From NCBI RefSeq assembly GCF_002993325.1, contig NZ_PVNO01000024.1, positions 287,486-351,485 on the forward strand: a DNA stretch of 64,000 nucleotides, in the 5' to 3' direction. Positions within the stretch are counted from its first letter, which is position 1; every line of letters begins with the position of its first letter. The notes below the pieces were generated by a model. That model was not told the origin of the DNA. It was given only the letters and a program-made list of their open reading frames with translations, and did no database searches. This document shows positions 49,436 to 61,943 of this stretch, piece after piece. This DNA comes from Alteromonas gracilis. GTDB taxonomy: Bacteria > Pseudomonadota > Gammaproteobacteria > Enterobacterales > Alteromonadaceae. Made by a program: the position numbers and the translations under genes.

Positions 49436-49636
49436 TTATCACTCCGGGCTTTAATGCCGTGGGTTATTAACTTAATAGTGCGAACACTAAGTTTACACCA
49501 AAATGCTCAATGACGCTTTCGTGTATGCTCAGTATTCTTAAAATCGAAAACTAAAACCTTGTATAGCGTAAATTCATCATTGAATTTAAACGCTATTAAA
49601 TAAGAACAGAAAAAGAAAGAAAGGTTTCACAAAACA

Positions 49637-49664
49637 AAAAACCCCGCAAGCGCGGGGTTTTTCT
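49637..49664 (-). terminator. Terminator after rpmA
   Basis: ACCCCGC (49641-49647) and GCGGGGT (49652-49658) form a GC stem with flanking A- and T-runs, between rpmA and obgE. Its symmetry allows either direction; placed here it limits read-through from rplU-rpmA into obgE. Confidence 0.85.
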
Positions 49665-49692
49665 AAGCCTGTTCGGCGAGAAGCTTTCGCGC

Positions 49693-49950
49693 TTACTCAG
49701 CTACGATGCTTACAAACTTACGGTTTTTCGGTCCTTTAACGTCGAACTGAACTTTACCGTCTTTTAGTGCAAACAACGTGTGGTCTTTACCGATACCCAT
49801 GTTGTCACCAGCGTGGAAACGAGTACCACGTTGACGAACAATGATGTTACCAGCAAGAACAGATTCGCCACCAAAGCGCTTAACACCTAGGCGTTTACTC
49901 TCTGAATCACGACCGTTTTTGGTACTACCACCAGCTTTTTTGTGTGCCAT
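49693..49950 (-). CDS. rpmA: 50S ribosomal protein L27
   Basis: Ribosomal protein at the peptidyl-transferase centre of the 50S subunit. It starts [20 protein letters not shown] and contains [20 protein letters not shown], the standard L27 sequence. The 85 residues match E. coli exactly. It follows rplU by 15 bp in one operon. Confidence 0.98.
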   Translation of the reverse strand: MAHKKAGGSTKNGRDSESKRLGVKRFGGESVLAGNIIVRQRGTRFHAGDNMGIGKDHTLFALKDGKVQFDVKGPKNRKFVSIVAE

Positions 49951-49965
49951 GTGTTCGTGCTCCTA

Positions 49966-50277
49966 TTATGCGTTGATACCAGTGATTTTCACTTCTGTGA
50001 ACCACTGACGGTGACCCGCTTGCTTACGAGAGTGCTTACGACGACGGAACTTAACGATTTTTACTTTATCGCCACGACCGTGTGTAACAACCTCAGCTGT
50101 CACCTTACCACCAGCAACGATTGGTGTGCCGATTTTTACGTCGTCACCGTTGCTTACCATTAAAACTTTGTCAAATTCAACCGATTCGCCTGGGGCTACT
50201 TCGATTTTTTCAAGACGAACGGTTTGGCCTTCGGCCACACGGTGTTGTTTACCGCCACTTTGGAAAACCGCGTACAT
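49966..50277 (-). CDS. rplU: 50S ribosomal protein L21
   Basis: 23S rRNA-binding protein of the 50S subunit. It starts [20 protein letters not shown] and ends [18 protein letters not shown], the classic L21 ends; 103 residues as in E. coli. It is the first gene of the rplU-rpmA operon and is divergent from ispB across an 800-bp gap. Confidence 0.98.
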   Translation of the reverse strand: MYAVFQSGGKQHRVAEGQTVRLEKIEVAPGESVEFDKVLMVSNGDDVKIGTPIVAGGKVTAEVVTHGRGDKVKIVKFRRRKHSRKQAGHRQWFTEVKITGINA

Positions 50278-51080
50278 AGTTAACTCCGCTCTGCGTCCAC
50301 TGACGCTTCAATTCAAAAAACAGGGCGCGAATTGTACGTGAAACATCCGTAAATCACAAGCCCGATTCGCAGAAAAAATGATTATTTTTCCAACATGGGG
50401 CGAATTATGCCTCAATTGCTTATTTGATGCAGCTTCAAATGCGCATAATCATTGAAAAAACATCAATTTTTTTTAGAAAATGAAACTTAATTTCGAAATC
50501 GCAGGAAGAAAACATCGAGTTTTGGGCGGGTTTTATTGGCTAACATCGTATGGAAAACCCATGGGATCCCGCGTCGCGGATCAGGTGATCTTGAAACAAA
50601 GATAATGGCGATCTATTTACGATCCCACGTTGAGATCGCATTACCTCCTTACGTCAATCAGCTTCCTATCACGCTATCGCAGTTTTAATTTTTCGCCATC
50701 ACCGTTACCCTAACGCTTAAGCCGATCTTTACTACACATAATGTCGATGCCGACAAACTTCTATATTTCTTCAAAGTACATATAGCACCATACTTTTATC
50801 AAAAATGTACTTTTGCCCTTAAAAATGATGGAAAGCGCCTAAAAAACATAAAATATAATATGTGAGCTCTCAAAATAAGCGCGTAATGACTTAAACTAAA
50901 TGAAATTGGATTTTAAAAGAAGGGATACGAGATATGGCCTTTGGCTAATCGTATTTTAAAAATTACACGTAAAAACGTTAAGCCGTCATTTTTTAAGACA
51001 ATTTGGTGGATAGTATAGGTGATTAAGGTACAATCGCGTTTAAATTATTGCCCAAGACGTAAGAGTAAATATTTATTGCC
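50278..51080. promoter_or_regulatory. Long rplU-ispB intergenic region with dense GATC cluster
   Basis: No gene is supported in these 803 bp. GATC occurs at 50565, 50579, 50587, 50610, 50621, 50634 and 50724: six within 73 bp, where chance would give well under one. GCGATCT (50609-50615) and AGATCGC (50633-50639) form a perfect 7-bp inverted repeat. To the right, 50750-51060 is AT-rich. No consensus DnaA box (TTATCCACA) is seen. The DNA must also hold the rplU and ispB promoters, which I could not place with confidence. Confidence 0.55.
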
Positions 51081-52061
51081 ATGCCTATGGATATAGATCA
51101 AATCCGCGCCCTGTCTAATGACGATATGCAGGCGGTCAACCAGCTGATACAACAACAAGTCGACTCTGATGTTGCCCTTATTAATCAGCTTGGTTTTTAC
51201 ATTGTAAACAGTGGCGGCAAACGCTTACGCCCACTTCTTACCGTGTTGAGTGCCCGGGCAATGGGTATCGATAATAACGACCACCATACGCTTGCAGCTA
51301 TTGTTGAATTTATTCATACCGCTACCCTTTTGCACGATGATGTGGTTGATGAGTCAACCATGCGACGAGGCCGAGAAACGGCTAACGCTATTTTCGGTAA
51401 TCAAGCCTCGGTCTTAGTCGGCGACTTCCTATACACCCGCTCCTTCCAAATGATGGTGAGCCTTAAGCGCATGCGCGTAATGGAAATATTGTCGGAAGCC
51501 ACAAATCAAATTGCTGAAGGCGAAGTTCTGCAATTGATGAACTGTAATGATGCAAGTACGACAGAGGCTCGTTACTTCGACGTTATTTACGGTAAAACAG
51601 CCCGCTTATTTGAGGCTGCGACTCAACTTGCTGCAGTGCTTACTGATCAAGATGAGCATATTGAGCACGCGATGCAAGAGTACGGCAAGCACTTAGGTAC
51701 CGCCTTCCAGCTGGCTGACGATATTCTTGACTACATGGCAGACAGTGAAGAAATGGGTAAGAATGCCGGTGACGATTTAGCAGAGGGCAAGCCGACGCTA
51801 CCATTACTTTACGCCATGTGGCATGCGAAAAATGAAGAAGATAAAATACTGATCCAAGAAGCCATCGAACAGAGCAATGGTTTGCCTCATTTAACGCGTA
51901 TTCAACGCATTATGGAAGAAACCGGCGCTTTAGACTACACACGCGAGTGTGCGCAAAAAGAAGTGCAAATGGCCATAGATAGCTTAAATGCCATTAACGA
52001 CTCTGAGTACAAAGAGGCGCTTATTGCGCTGGCGCATATTTCAATTGAGCGTACAAGCTAG
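51081..52061 (+). CDS. ispB: Octaprenyl diphosphate synthase IspB
   Basis: Builds the octaprenyl side chain of ubiquinone and menaquinone. The two Asp-rich motifs are LLHDDVVDE (first) and LADDILDYMAD (second), with GGKRLRPLLTVL at the N-terminus. 326 residues against 323 in E. coli. Two start codons are in frame (51081 and 51087); both give a normal N-terminus. It is divergent from rplU, as in E. coli, and is followed by its own terminator. Confidence 0.95.
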   Translation: MPMDIDQIRALSNDDMQAVNQLIQQQVDSDVALINQLGFYIVNSGGKRLRPLLTVLSARAMGIDNNDHHTLAAIVEFIHTATLLHDDVVDESTMRRGRETANAIFGNQASVLVGDFLYTRSFQMMVSLKRMRVMEILSEATNQIAEGEVLQLMNCNDASTTEARYFDVIYGKTARLFEAATQLAAVLTDQDEHIEHAMQEYGKHLGTAFQLADDILDYMADSEEMGKNAGDDLAEGKPTLPLLYAMWHAKNEEDKILIQEAIEQSNGLPHLTRIQRIMEETGALDYTRECAQKEVQMAIDSLNAINDSEYKEALIALAHISIERTS

Positions 52062-52090
52062 GGCGTGTGGTAACTAACACGCCTTTTTTG
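52062..52090 (+). terminator. Rho-independent terminator after ispB
   Basis: GGCGTGT (52062-52068) and ACACGCC (52077-52083) form a stem directly after the stop codon, followed by six T residues. Confidence 0.8.
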
Positions 52091-52220
52091 CTGTTGAAAT
52101 CTAGAAAAAATATAAAGCGTGAGCTTCCACACTTATTGGTAAACAAAACATCTCTGGTGCTCTAACAAGCCATTTCAATAAACATTTTTTCTGCGTCAAA
52201 TAAGTATTACAGCGAATTTT

Positions 52221-52250
52221 AGGCTAACCCCATTTTTGACAGGTTAGCCT
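52221..52250 (-). terminator. Hairpin overlapping the ZIP transporter stop codon
   Basis: AGGCTAACC (52221-52229) and GGTTAGCCT (52242-52250) form a perfect 9-bp stem spanning the stop codon. The T-tail on the minus strand is weak, so termination is only probable. Confidence 0.4.
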
Positions 52251-52960
52251 TCAAGCATAAAGCCAATCATCCCCACCAAGAAACCAAGAATACCTCCCAA
52301 TGGCGGCAGCCAATGATTTTCCATTCGAATTTGCGGTGCTATATCTTGAAATACCGAGTACAAAATACCGCCTGCGGCAAATAGCATGATGCCGCTCATG
52401 ATCACGGGGAACTGCGCTAGGTAATAAAACCCGAGCAGGCTAAACAGAGGCCCCAGTAACGCCATTAGCACAAAGATTACAATGAGCTTTGTGCTCCGCT
52501 TCTTATTTTTAGGCAGCATTTCTCGGTAAGCATTAAACCCTTCGGGCAGGTTTTGAACAGCAATTAATAGACCTAATAACATTGTGCCTCCGCCCAGCGC
52601 AGCGGTAGTACCAAGAGCAATTGATTCGGGCACAAAGTCGCTAAGCATGGCGGCTAACTGGCAGCCCGCAGTTTTCTTTTTGGCTAAATAAATATCAAGG
52701 GTCATAAAAGCAAGAGCACCGCCAACAAAGCACAGTATGGCGGTAAAGACTGATACGTCTTTTATTCCTTCAGGCACAAGCACAAGACCCACCGCTGAAA
52801 TTAGTGCACCAGCGCCCAGGGCCAAAATTCCATGTCGCAATTCTTTCTCTAGCCACTTGGGCTGAATGCCTTTGTACGTGGCTAAAATTGCCCCCGCAGG
52901 CATAGCAAGACCCGCTACCGTTGCCATGATGAGTAAACCTACAATGTCACCTTGTGGCAT
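52244..52960 (-). CDS. ZIP-family metal transporter
   Basis: A polytopic membrane protein of 238 residues with about seven or eight hydrophobic segments. The metal-path helices carry SDFVPESIALGTTAALGG and VQNLPEGFNAYREML, the HNxxEG-type signature of ZIP transporters with Gln in place of His. ZIP proteins carry Zn or other divalent metals into the cytoplasm. An in-frame TTG at 52975 exists, but the ATG at 52960 has AAAGGAG at the right distance, so I chose it. The metal cannot be told. Confidence 0.82.
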   Translation of the reverse strand: MPQGDIVGLLIMATVAGLAMPAGAILATYKGIQPKWLEKELRHGILALGAGALISAVGLVLVPEGIKDVSVFTAILCFVGGALAFMTLDIYLAKKKTAGCQLAAMLSDFVPESIALGTTAALGGGTMLLGLLIAVQNLPEGFNAYREMLPKNKKRSTKLIVIFVLMALLGPLFSLLGFYYLAQFPVIMSGIMLFAAGGILYSVFQDIAPQIRMENHWLPPLGGILGFLVGMIGFMLEG

Positions 52961-53184
52961 AAAGACTCCTTTCAACTATTTAAACTATCTACCACTGTTT
53001 ACTTATAACAGCATCAATGGTTTACATAAAAGATAACGTTAACGGCCAATTGCTCACGCAATGCGGCCAATGTAAAGACGCCACATCTCAACTTTTTATT
53101 TAAGAAATGACTGCCATTACAAACCGTCGGCAATTATCTGAGACTTATCACTTTAATCACTCTTATCAAATCTTGCGAGCTTAA

Positions 53185-53213
53185 CGAAAAAGAGCAGCTT
53201 CACGCTGCTCTTT
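53185..53213 (-). terminator. Rho-independent terminator after pepQ
   Basis: On the minus strand a perfect 8-bp stem (AGAGCAGC 53191-53198 with GCTGCTCT 53204-53211) is followed by a T-run. It lies 50 bp past the pepQ stop. Confidence 0.75.
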
Positions 53214-53264
53214 GATATCACTATGACCATATTTACCCGCTAACAACGAGATACAGATTGCCCC

Positions 53265-54635
<1,371 letters not shown>

Positions 54636-54767
54636 TTAAGTGTATCACGAGGCTTACATGACATGCATGTATGCCTCGCTTATTACCTGGTTAGCAGGTT
54701 AAGACGACCGAAACGTTAAAGCGATATATTCGTAACGGCGCGTTTAAGCGTGCCTCATTGTATATCG

Positions 54768-56831
54768 CTAGCGTGGCGCCAGTTGCAGTGTTCCCGTTAC
54801 CGGATGAGTACTTACCGCATCGGCCGAAGGGATCATATCGCGAGTGAGTTGAGGGAAGACATTCTCGTTTCCACCTAGCTGCTGGTCGTAAATGTGTTGA
54901 TACGCCATTACCGCTTTCACGTAAGCACGGGTTTCCTTATAGGGGATATTCTCTATCCAAATATCCACAGGTAAGGATTCATTCGCGGGCAGCCATTCCA
55001 ACACTTTACGCCATCCTGCGTTGTAAGAGGCTGACACCAGTACGGGATTATTATTGAGCTTATCCATTAAATAACGAATGTATTGAACGCCGTACTCTAC
55101 ATTGTCATTTACCTTAAATAGCTCGCTTCTGCTCACCTTTTCTTTTGCCACGTAGCGTGCTGTACCTGGCATAAGCTGCATTAAACCTGCGGCGCCAACC
55201 GGCGATATGGCGTCGCTTCTGAACGAGCTTTCTCGACGTGCAATCGCCATAGCAAGCGACTTTGAAATGCTGTATGCCTCGGACTTTTCACTAAATACAT
55301 CGTTGAAGGCCAGCGGGAATCGACGCTCGACGTCATCCCAGTAGCCACTGCGTGCAAAGCTGGTGATAGCCTGATCGTACAGCCCCCACTCATAAGCTAA
55401 TATGCCCGCGTCGGTTACTTTCGAGTCGGGTAAGTGGGCAAGCAAATAATACCATTCTCTGCGTGCTTCTGTGTTTCTGTCTAGCCTAAAAAACTCAACA
55501 GCGCGCATGGTCGCAGGGGTTTTCGCCACGCTAGCGATGGCTGCCGTATCTCTTGGCGCGGGGGTATTCACTAGCGACGGAATTTCGCCAATGTGCGCAC
55601 TCGCCATAAAACCATAGTAATGACGCTCTTGGGCAAGCTCTTTGTAAAGCACCGTTGCCTGCATAGTTTGGCCAAGCGCCTCTAGGGCACGGGCCTTCCA
55701 GTAGCGATAGTTTTCCTCTCGCTGCAAACTTGCTGGCGCATTATCAATAACATCCACCACTTCTTGCCATTTTTTCGTGCGAAGTAAATGGGAAATGTGC
55801 CAGAGTTTTATATCTTCACTAGCGCCATCGATATCGGCAAGCTCTAACCAATAATGAGCCTGAGGAAGACGGTCTAAAGTGTAGCTAAGCGCTATTGCTC
55901 TTCGCATAACGTGCTGCTGTGCGTTCGAAAAGACTTTTTTATCGTTGTAGCGGGTAAATACTTTGCCTGCTAAATCAGGGTTTCGCCACGCAAGCTTTTC
56001 TACCGCCCAGACTATGACTTCTGCTTCATGCGATGTGTTTTTTAGGGGAAAAAGCGCCGTCTTATTTACTCTGCTTGTATCTCGGGTAACTGATAACCAA
56101 GCGTCTGCAAGGTACTGCTTATCACTAGGTAATTGGCGCTTAAGATAAGAAATAATAGCTCGGTTATCTTCCTTCGCAGCAATTTCAATGCGCTTGATTA
56201 CCATTTCGGGTGTCATCATGCCCGCTTTTTTCCACTTAGCAAAAAGCGGATCGCACTCCTCAGGTTGAGACTGACCATGAAGCCAAAGTGCGTCAACCTC
56301 ATGTAAAACGGTCTTTTCGCTTTCTCCCTCTTTTAACCGATAATTTAACGCGATACATGTGAGCCTTGCGCCCATACCCGAACGGTAGTTTTCTAAAAAT
56401 GTGCTGCGATAATCGTTTTTCGCGAGGTAGTTAAGCCATTTATAACGCACACCATAACTAACCGGCTGCCCATCAAAATCTTCTAAAAACTGCTTTACCT
56501 CGCGCTTTGTTCTTATTGACATCGTGCGCTCAAGTTTAAGGCGCAACAAATAGGGATAAAGTGGATAGTGTGCTAAATCGTAAATATCGTTATCAAGATG
56601 CTGAACGCTGCGCTTTGAATAGGTTAATAACTTTTTCTCGACATCTAGATAGCGAGCGCGCTCTTGTTCAAAAATATCATTGGGTAGCGTTAACGGCTGT
56701 GAAGCCCATGCACTGAGAGAAAGAAGTGAAAAAAGTGAGCCGACAAGGGCCCCTGCGAACATGGCGGCCATTTTCTTTATATTTGCCGGCGAACGCCAAC
56801 CTAGCCACGAATTGAAATAAAAATCAGACAC
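54768..56831 (-). CDS. slt: Soluble lytic murein transglycosylase Slt
   Basis: Periplasmic enzyme that cleaves peptidoglycan glycan strands to anhydromuropeptides. The N-terminal about 450 residues form the helical doughnut domain. The C-terminal catalytic domain has the Glu in AIARRESSFRSDAISPVGAA, followed by GLMQLMPGTA and SASYNAGWRKV. A longer frame begins at 56945, but a GTG at 56831 has AGGAG seven bases upstream and leads into the signal peptide (MFAGALVGSLFSLLSLSAWA). I chose it, giving 687 residues against 645 in E. coli. Its products are the substrates of AmpG-type permeases, one of which is at 15.8 kb. Confidence 0.92.
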   Translation of the reverse strand: MSDFYFNSWLGWRSPANIKKMAAMFAGALVGSLFSLLSLSAWASQPLTLPNDIFEQERARYLDVEKKLLTYSKRSVQHLDNDIYDLAHYPLYPYLLRLKLERTMSIRTKREVKQFLEDFDGQPVSYGVRYKWLNYLAKNDYRSTFLENYRSGMGARLTCIALNYRLKEGESEKTVLHEVDALWLHGQSQPEECDPLFAKWKKAGMMTPEMVIKRIEIAAKEDNRAIISYLKRQLPSDKQYLADAWLSVTRDTSRVNKTALFPLKNTSHEAEVIVWAVEKLAWRNPDLAGKVFTRYNDKKVFSNAQQHVMRRAIALSYTLDRLPQAHYWLELADIDGASEDIKLWHISHLLRTKKWQEVVDVIDNAPASLQREENYRYWKARALEALGQTMQATVLYKELAQERHYYGFMASAHIGEIPSLVNTPAPRDTAAIASVAKTPATMRAVEFFRLDRNTEARREWYYLLAHLPDSKVTDAGILAYEWGLYDQAITSFARSGYWDDVERRFPLAFNDVFSEKSEAYSISKSLAMAIARRESSFRSDAISPVGAAGLMQLMPGTARYVAKEKVSRSELFKVNDNVEYGVQYIRYLMDKLNNNPVLVSASYNAGWRKVLEWLPANESLPVDIWIENIPYKETRAYVKAVMAYQHIYDQQLGGNENVFPQLTRDMIPSADAVSTHPVTGTLQLAPR

Positions 56832-57326
56832 AATAGAACTCCTACCCTGCTCTACACTCGAACGCCTGTGAGCGTTGGCGACACTGCCATAACGAGCTAA
56901 TTGTAAAATGTTGCTGAAAAAGCAGCATTGCGACTGAAGAACCACACACGTTTTAAAAACGAAAGGAGGACTTTAGTCTGGCTCCTTGCCAATGAAGATG
57001 TTGTGCCAGCTGTCGTTAGCTATGCTTTACACGCATAGTTGACATGATTGTAGATTATTCTTTTGCTGGATTGGCGCTTTGCACCAATTATGCTCATTAT
57101 ACAACCACCATTGCCGAAATGAAGCTTGAATTTGACATTTGCACTTGAATTTAAGTCATCGGACCACTACCTTAGACAAAATAAAACGATTGTTTGATTT
57201 TTTGTTGAAATTTTGTGTGGCTTTGTAAAGAATCTAGCCACCCTAACGCGTTAGTGAATGCATACGACCCTACAATTCAGTTGGATTAGTTCACTAACAT
57301 CCTGGCCAATGCCGAAGGAGATGATA
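56832..57326. promoter_or_regulatory. Divergent slt/fadB intergenic region
   Basis: About 490 bp without a supported gene. TCATCGGACCACT near 57156-57168 faintly recalls a FadR operator half, but the left half does not match, so I do not call a site. The segment 57175-57230 is T-rich and is the likely fadB promoter area. Confidence 0.25.
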
Positions 57327-59477
57327 ATGATATACACAGGCAAAAGTCTTTCCGTCAGCCTGTTAGATGACGGCTTTGCTGAGCTGGTATTCGACGCCCA
57401 AGGTTCAGTAAACAAGTTCGACCGCCAAACGGTGACAGAACTTGATGAAGCAACTCAAGCCCTACTTGCTAAAGGCGACATTAAAGGCTTAGTAGTTCGC
57501 AGCGCAAAATCTGCATTTATCGTAGGTGCTGATATCACCGAGTTCACTGGCTTATTCGCCATGGACGATGCTGAAGTACTACAGTGGGTTGCTAATACGT
57601 CACAAGTATTTGACCGCTTCGAAGACCTACCTTTCCCTACCATCGCTGCAGTTAACGGTTTCGCGCTGGGTGGCGGCTGTGAAATGGCATTGGCATGTGA
57701 CATGCGTATTGCAGACACAACAGCTTCAATCGGCTTACCAGAAGTTAAGCTAGGCCTTATGCCTGGTTTTGGTGGTACGGTTCGCCTACCTCGCCTAATT
57801 GGTGCAGATAACGCCCTTGAGTGGATGACGACTGGTCGCGACAGAAAAGGTGCAAAAGCCCTTGCTGAAGGCGCAGTTGATGCAGTAGTAGCACCAGAAG
57901 CGTTAGTTGAAGGTGCACTTTCAATGGTGAAAGACGCCGCTGACGGTAAATTTGACTGGCAAGCTCGTCGTGCGGTTAAGAAAGCCCCGCTACAGCTAAA
58001 CAAAAACGAAGCCATGATGAGCTTCTCTACTGCTCAAGCTATGGTATTTGCACAAGCTGGTAAGCATTACCCAGCTCCGCACAAAATGGTTGAGACTGTT
58101 CAAAAAGCAGCGGGGCTAGACCGTGACGGCGCACTTAAGCTTGAAAACGAAGGCTTTGTAGCCCTTGCAAAAACCGACGCGGCGAAAGCACAAATTGGTA
58201 TCTTCCTTGCCGACCAGCTAGTTAAAAGCAAAGGTAAGAAGCAAGCAAAAGCAGCCACTAAGCAGTCTAAGCTTAACGCGGTACTAGGTGCTGGCATCAT
58301 GGGTGGCGGTATTGCATACCAAAGCGCGGTGAAAGGCACGCCGGTAATCATGAAAGACATTAACCAAGGTGCACTAGACCTTGGTCTTTCAGAAGCAGCG
58401 AAAATTCTTGGTAAAGGCATGCAGCGCGGTAAAGTTGATGCGACTAAAATGGCGCAAACGCTTAACGCTATCACGCCTACTCTTGAGTATAGCACACTTA
58501 AAGATGCAGACCTTGTCATTGAAGCGGTTGTAGAGAACCCGAAAGTAAAGGGTATTGTACTTAAAGAAGTAGAAGACAATGTAGCAGACGACGCTATTAT
58601 CACTTCAAACACTTCGACTATCTCTATCAACCAGCTAGCTGAAAGCTTAGACAAGCCAGAGCGTTTCTGTGGTATGCACTTCTTTAACCCAGTGCACCGC
58701 ATGCCGCTTGTTGAAATTATTCGTGGCGAAAATACGTCAGAAGAAACCATCAATGCAGTAGTAGCCGCTACCCTTAAAATGGGCAAAACCCCTATTGTGG
58801 TTAACGACTGCCCAGGGTTCTTAGTAAACCGCGTATTGTTCCCATACTTTGCGGGCTTCAGTAAGCTACTTATCGACGGCGCAGACTTTGTTGCGGTTGA
58901 TAAAGTAATGGAAAAAATCTTCGGCTGGCCAATGGGCCCTGCTTACCTAATGGACGTTGTAGGTATCGACACTGGCGATCACGCAGCAGACGTTATGGCA
59001 GCGGGTATTCCAGAGCGTATGGCTCGCCTAGACAACGACCCTGTAACCTTGTTCTACAAAGAACAGCGTTTAGGTCAGAAGAACGGTAAAGGTTTTTACA
59101 ACTACGGTGTTGATAAGCGCGGCAAGCCGTCTAAAACACCGGCTGAAGAAGCATATGCACTAATGGCGCCACACGTAGCTGAGAAGACAGACTTTGAAGC
59201 AGACGACATTATTGCACGCCTTATGATCCCTATGGCAAACGAAGCAATTCGCTGCCTAGAAGAAGGCATTGTAGATAGCGCAGCTGAAGCAGATATGGCG
59301 CTACTTTACGGCTTAGGTTTCCCTCCATTCCGCGGTGGTATTTTCCGTTGGATTGAAACCATTGGCTTGGCGAACTTTGTTGCTATGGCAGACAAGTACG
59401 CTGAACTTGGTCCTATTTATCAGATCTCAGACGGCGTTCGTGAAATGGCCGCTTCTGGTAAATCCTATTTCGCATAA
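57327..59477 (+). CDS. fadB: Fatty-acid oxidation complex alpha subunit FadB
   Basis: Enoyl-CoA hydratase, 3-hydroxyacyl-CoA dehydrogenase and epimerase/isomerase of aerobic beta-oxidation. The N-terminal crotonase domain has [13 protein letters not shown] and [20 protein letters not shown]. The dehydrogenase domain has the NAD motif [14 protein letters not shown] and [17 protein letters not shown]. In-frame starts exist at 57258 and 57321. The ATG at 57327 has GAAGGAG six bases upstream and gives MIYTGKSL, as in E. coli (MLYKGDTL); 716 residues against 729. It is co-transcribed with fadA, 18 bp away. Confidence 0.96.
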   Translation: MIYTGKSLSVSLLDDGFAELVFDAQGSVNKFDRQTVTELDEATQALLAKGDIKGLVVRSAKSAFIVGADITEFTGLFAMDDAEVLQWVANTSQVFDRFEDLPFPTIAAVNGFALGGGCEMALACDMRIADTTASIGLPEVKLGLMPGFGGTVRLPRLIGADNALEWMTTGRDRKGAKALAEGAVDAVVAPEALVEGALSMVKDAADGKFDWQARRAVKKAPLQLNKNEAMMSFSTAQAMVFAQAGKHYPAPHKMVETVQKAAGLDRDGALKLENEGFVALAKTDAAKAQIGIFLADQLVKSKGKKQAKAATKQSKLNAVLGAGIMGGGIAYQSAVKGTPVIMKDINQGALDLGLSEAAKILGKGMQRGKVDATKMAQTLNAITPTLEYSTLKDADLVIEAVVENPKVKGIVLKEVEDNVADDAIITSNTSTISINQLAESLDKPERFCGMHFFNPVHRMPLVEIIRGENTSEETINAVVAATLKMGKTPIVVNDCPGFLVNRVLFPYFAGFSKLLIDGADFVAVDKVMEKIFGWPMGPAYLMDVVGIDTGDHAADVMAAGIPERMARLDNDPVTLFYKEQRLGQKNGKGFYNYGVDKRGKPSKTPAEEAYALMAPHVAEKTDFEADDIIARLMIPMANEAIRCLEEGIVDSAAEADMALLYGLGFPPFRGGIFRWIETIGLANFVAMADKYAELGPIYQISDGVREMAASGKSYFA

Positions 59478-60659
<1,182 letters not shown>

Positions 60660-60693
60660 GCGTTTGACTAAGAGCTTTTAAAGCTAATTTGTT

Positions 60694-60718
60694 AAAAGGG
60701 CCTTCGGGCCCTTTTTTG
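60694..60718 (+). terminator. Rho-independent terminator after fadBA
   Basis: AAAAGGGCC and GGGCCCTTTT form a tight stem with a TTC loop and a run of T. It marks the boundary between core genes and the integron. Confidence 0.9.
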
Positions 60719-60741
60719 TTGGTTCTAACTTGCTGTGTAAG

Positions 60742-61710
60742 TTACTTCAATACGCGAGATAAAGGACTCACAACGCCCTGTGCCCCTTGCTGAAGTACGT
60801 GAGTGTAAATTTGCGTGGTCTTTACGTCTGAATGACCTAACTGTGTTTGCACCGTTCTTATATCAGCTCCAGATTGCAACAAGTGCGTTGCAAAAGAGTG
60901 GCGCAGCGTGTGAGGCGTAACTTTCTTTTTAATGTCACAGGCTTTAGCAGTATTGCGTATTGCTTTTTGTATACTCGACTCATCAATATGGTGCCGTCGC
61001 ACTCTTTTGTTTTCAGGATCGACAGATAACCGAGAAGAAGAAAATAAATAATGCCAGCCTAACTCTCTGGGCGCGTTTTTGTATTTCAAACGCAATCGAT
61101 GAGGTAGATAAACCCCCGCGTATTTCGGGTTCTCAAGATCAGCCGCCAAGAAGTTTTCTACCATAGCGATTTGCCGTGTGAGGGCCGGCTTTAGCTCAGC
61201 AGCCAACGTTACAATGCGATGCTTGCCGCCTTTCCCATCCCAAATGCGAATAGCATTGTAGTCAAAATCAATGTCTTTAACTCGTAGCCTAACCGCTTCC
61301 ATTAGTCTTAAACCACTTCCGTACAATAAGGATATAGGTAATTTTAGGTTGGCAGGGATTTGCTCAAAAAGAGAGACGACCTCTTCCTTTGTTAATACAA
61401 CTGGAAGTTTGGCCTGCCTGCGACTTGAAACAAAGTTAAGTTCGCAAGAAAGCGGGCGCTCCAATATATCGCGATATAAAAAGGCCAACGCATTTAGCGC
61501 GCTCGCCTGAGTGGCAGGAGCCACATTTTTAGCGTTTACTAAGTGAGACAGAAACACTTCAACTTCTTTGTCTCCCATTTCAGAAGGGTGCCTATTATTG
61601 TTAAAGCGGATAAAGCTTATGATCCATTTGCTATAGAGTTCTATCGAACGCTTCGCATAGCGACGGTTGTACATATGCTCTATCACCATTTGCATAAACA
61701 TTGATTTCAT
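60742..61710 (-). CDS. intI: Integron integrase IntI (tyrosine recombinase)
   Basis: Site-specific recombinase that inserts and excises gene cassettes at attI and attC. Catalytic residues of the tyrosine recombinase family are present: Arg in YGSGLRLMEAVRLRVKDID, HTLRHSFATHLLQSGADI, the second His in LGHSDVKT, and Tyr in TQIYTHVL. Between them is the extra segment found in IntI proteins and not in XerC/D (HRLRLKYKNAPRELGWHYLF, RRHHIDESSIQKAIR). 322 residues, full length. Alternative ATGs at 61701 and 61695 are in frame. A LexA box lies about 20 bp upstream, so expression should rise in the SOS response. Confidence 0.93.
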   Translation of the reverse strand: MKSMFMQMVIEHMYNRRYAKRSIELYSKWIISFIRFNNNRHPSEMGDKEVEVFLSHLVNAKNVAPATQASALNALAFLYRDILERPLSCELNFVSSRRQAKLPVVLTKEEVVSLFEQIPANLKLPISLLYGSGLRLMEAVRLRVKDIDFDYNAIRIWDGKGGKHRIVTLAAELKPALTRQIAMVENFLAADLENPKYAGVYLPHRLRLKYKNAPRELGWHYLFSSSRLSVDPENKRVRRHHIDESSIQKAIRNTAKACDIKKKVTPHTLRHSFATHLLQSGADIRTVQTQLGHSDVKTTQIYTHVLQQGAQGVVSPLSRVLK

Positions 61711-61934
61711 TTTTTTGAATTTTATTACTGTAATTAAATACAGAATTACGGTTTTTGGCTCTACCGTAAAATAAAAAGGAAAGATTCCGTACTTAAGTAC
61801 AGCATTTTCAGTTACTAAGTGTAGGTTATTGATGAAAGTGTATTTCCATGCGAAAGTAATAAAATTGTAAAAGTGATATACGGAAATTATCCACCTTGCA
61901 TAAAGGATTTTTTCCTTACACTAAATTGTTAGGA
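61711..61934 (+). other. attI region and leader between intI and the first cassette
   Basis: The first cassette junction is GTTAGGA at 61928-61934, the recombination point lying between G and TT. The 200 bp upstream, between this core and the intI start, should contain the attI site and the promoter that drives cassettes. The DNA is AT-rich and I could not place a -35/-10 pair with confidence. Confidence 0.7.
61726..61745 (-). promoter_or_regulatory. LexA (SOS) box upstream of intI
   Basis: TACTGT-AATTAAAT-ACAG contains the strict gammaproteobacterial consensus CTGT-N8-ACAG with an AT-only spacer. It ends 16 bp before the intI ATG, where LexA would block the promoter. SOS control of integron integrases is established for class 1 and Vibrio cholerae integrons. 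Confidence 0.85.
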
Positions 61935-61943
61935 GACAAGGAA

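Noticed and set aside
49942..50163. 73-residue plus-strand frame over rplU
   Set aside because: It is antisense to a ribosomal protein gene and has no motif of its own.
50565..50727. Chromosomal replication origin (oriC)
   Set aside because: The GATC density is origin-like, but there are no recognisable DnaA boxes and no dnaA, gyrB, mnmG or parAB neighbours.
54721..54768. GCGATATA/TATATCGC inverted repeat as terminator of slt
   Set aside because: The stem is perfect, but the loop is over 30 nt and no T-run follows, so I do not call a terminator.
57153..57168. FadR operator upstream of fadB
   Set aside because: Only one half resembles the consensus; the other half does not match.
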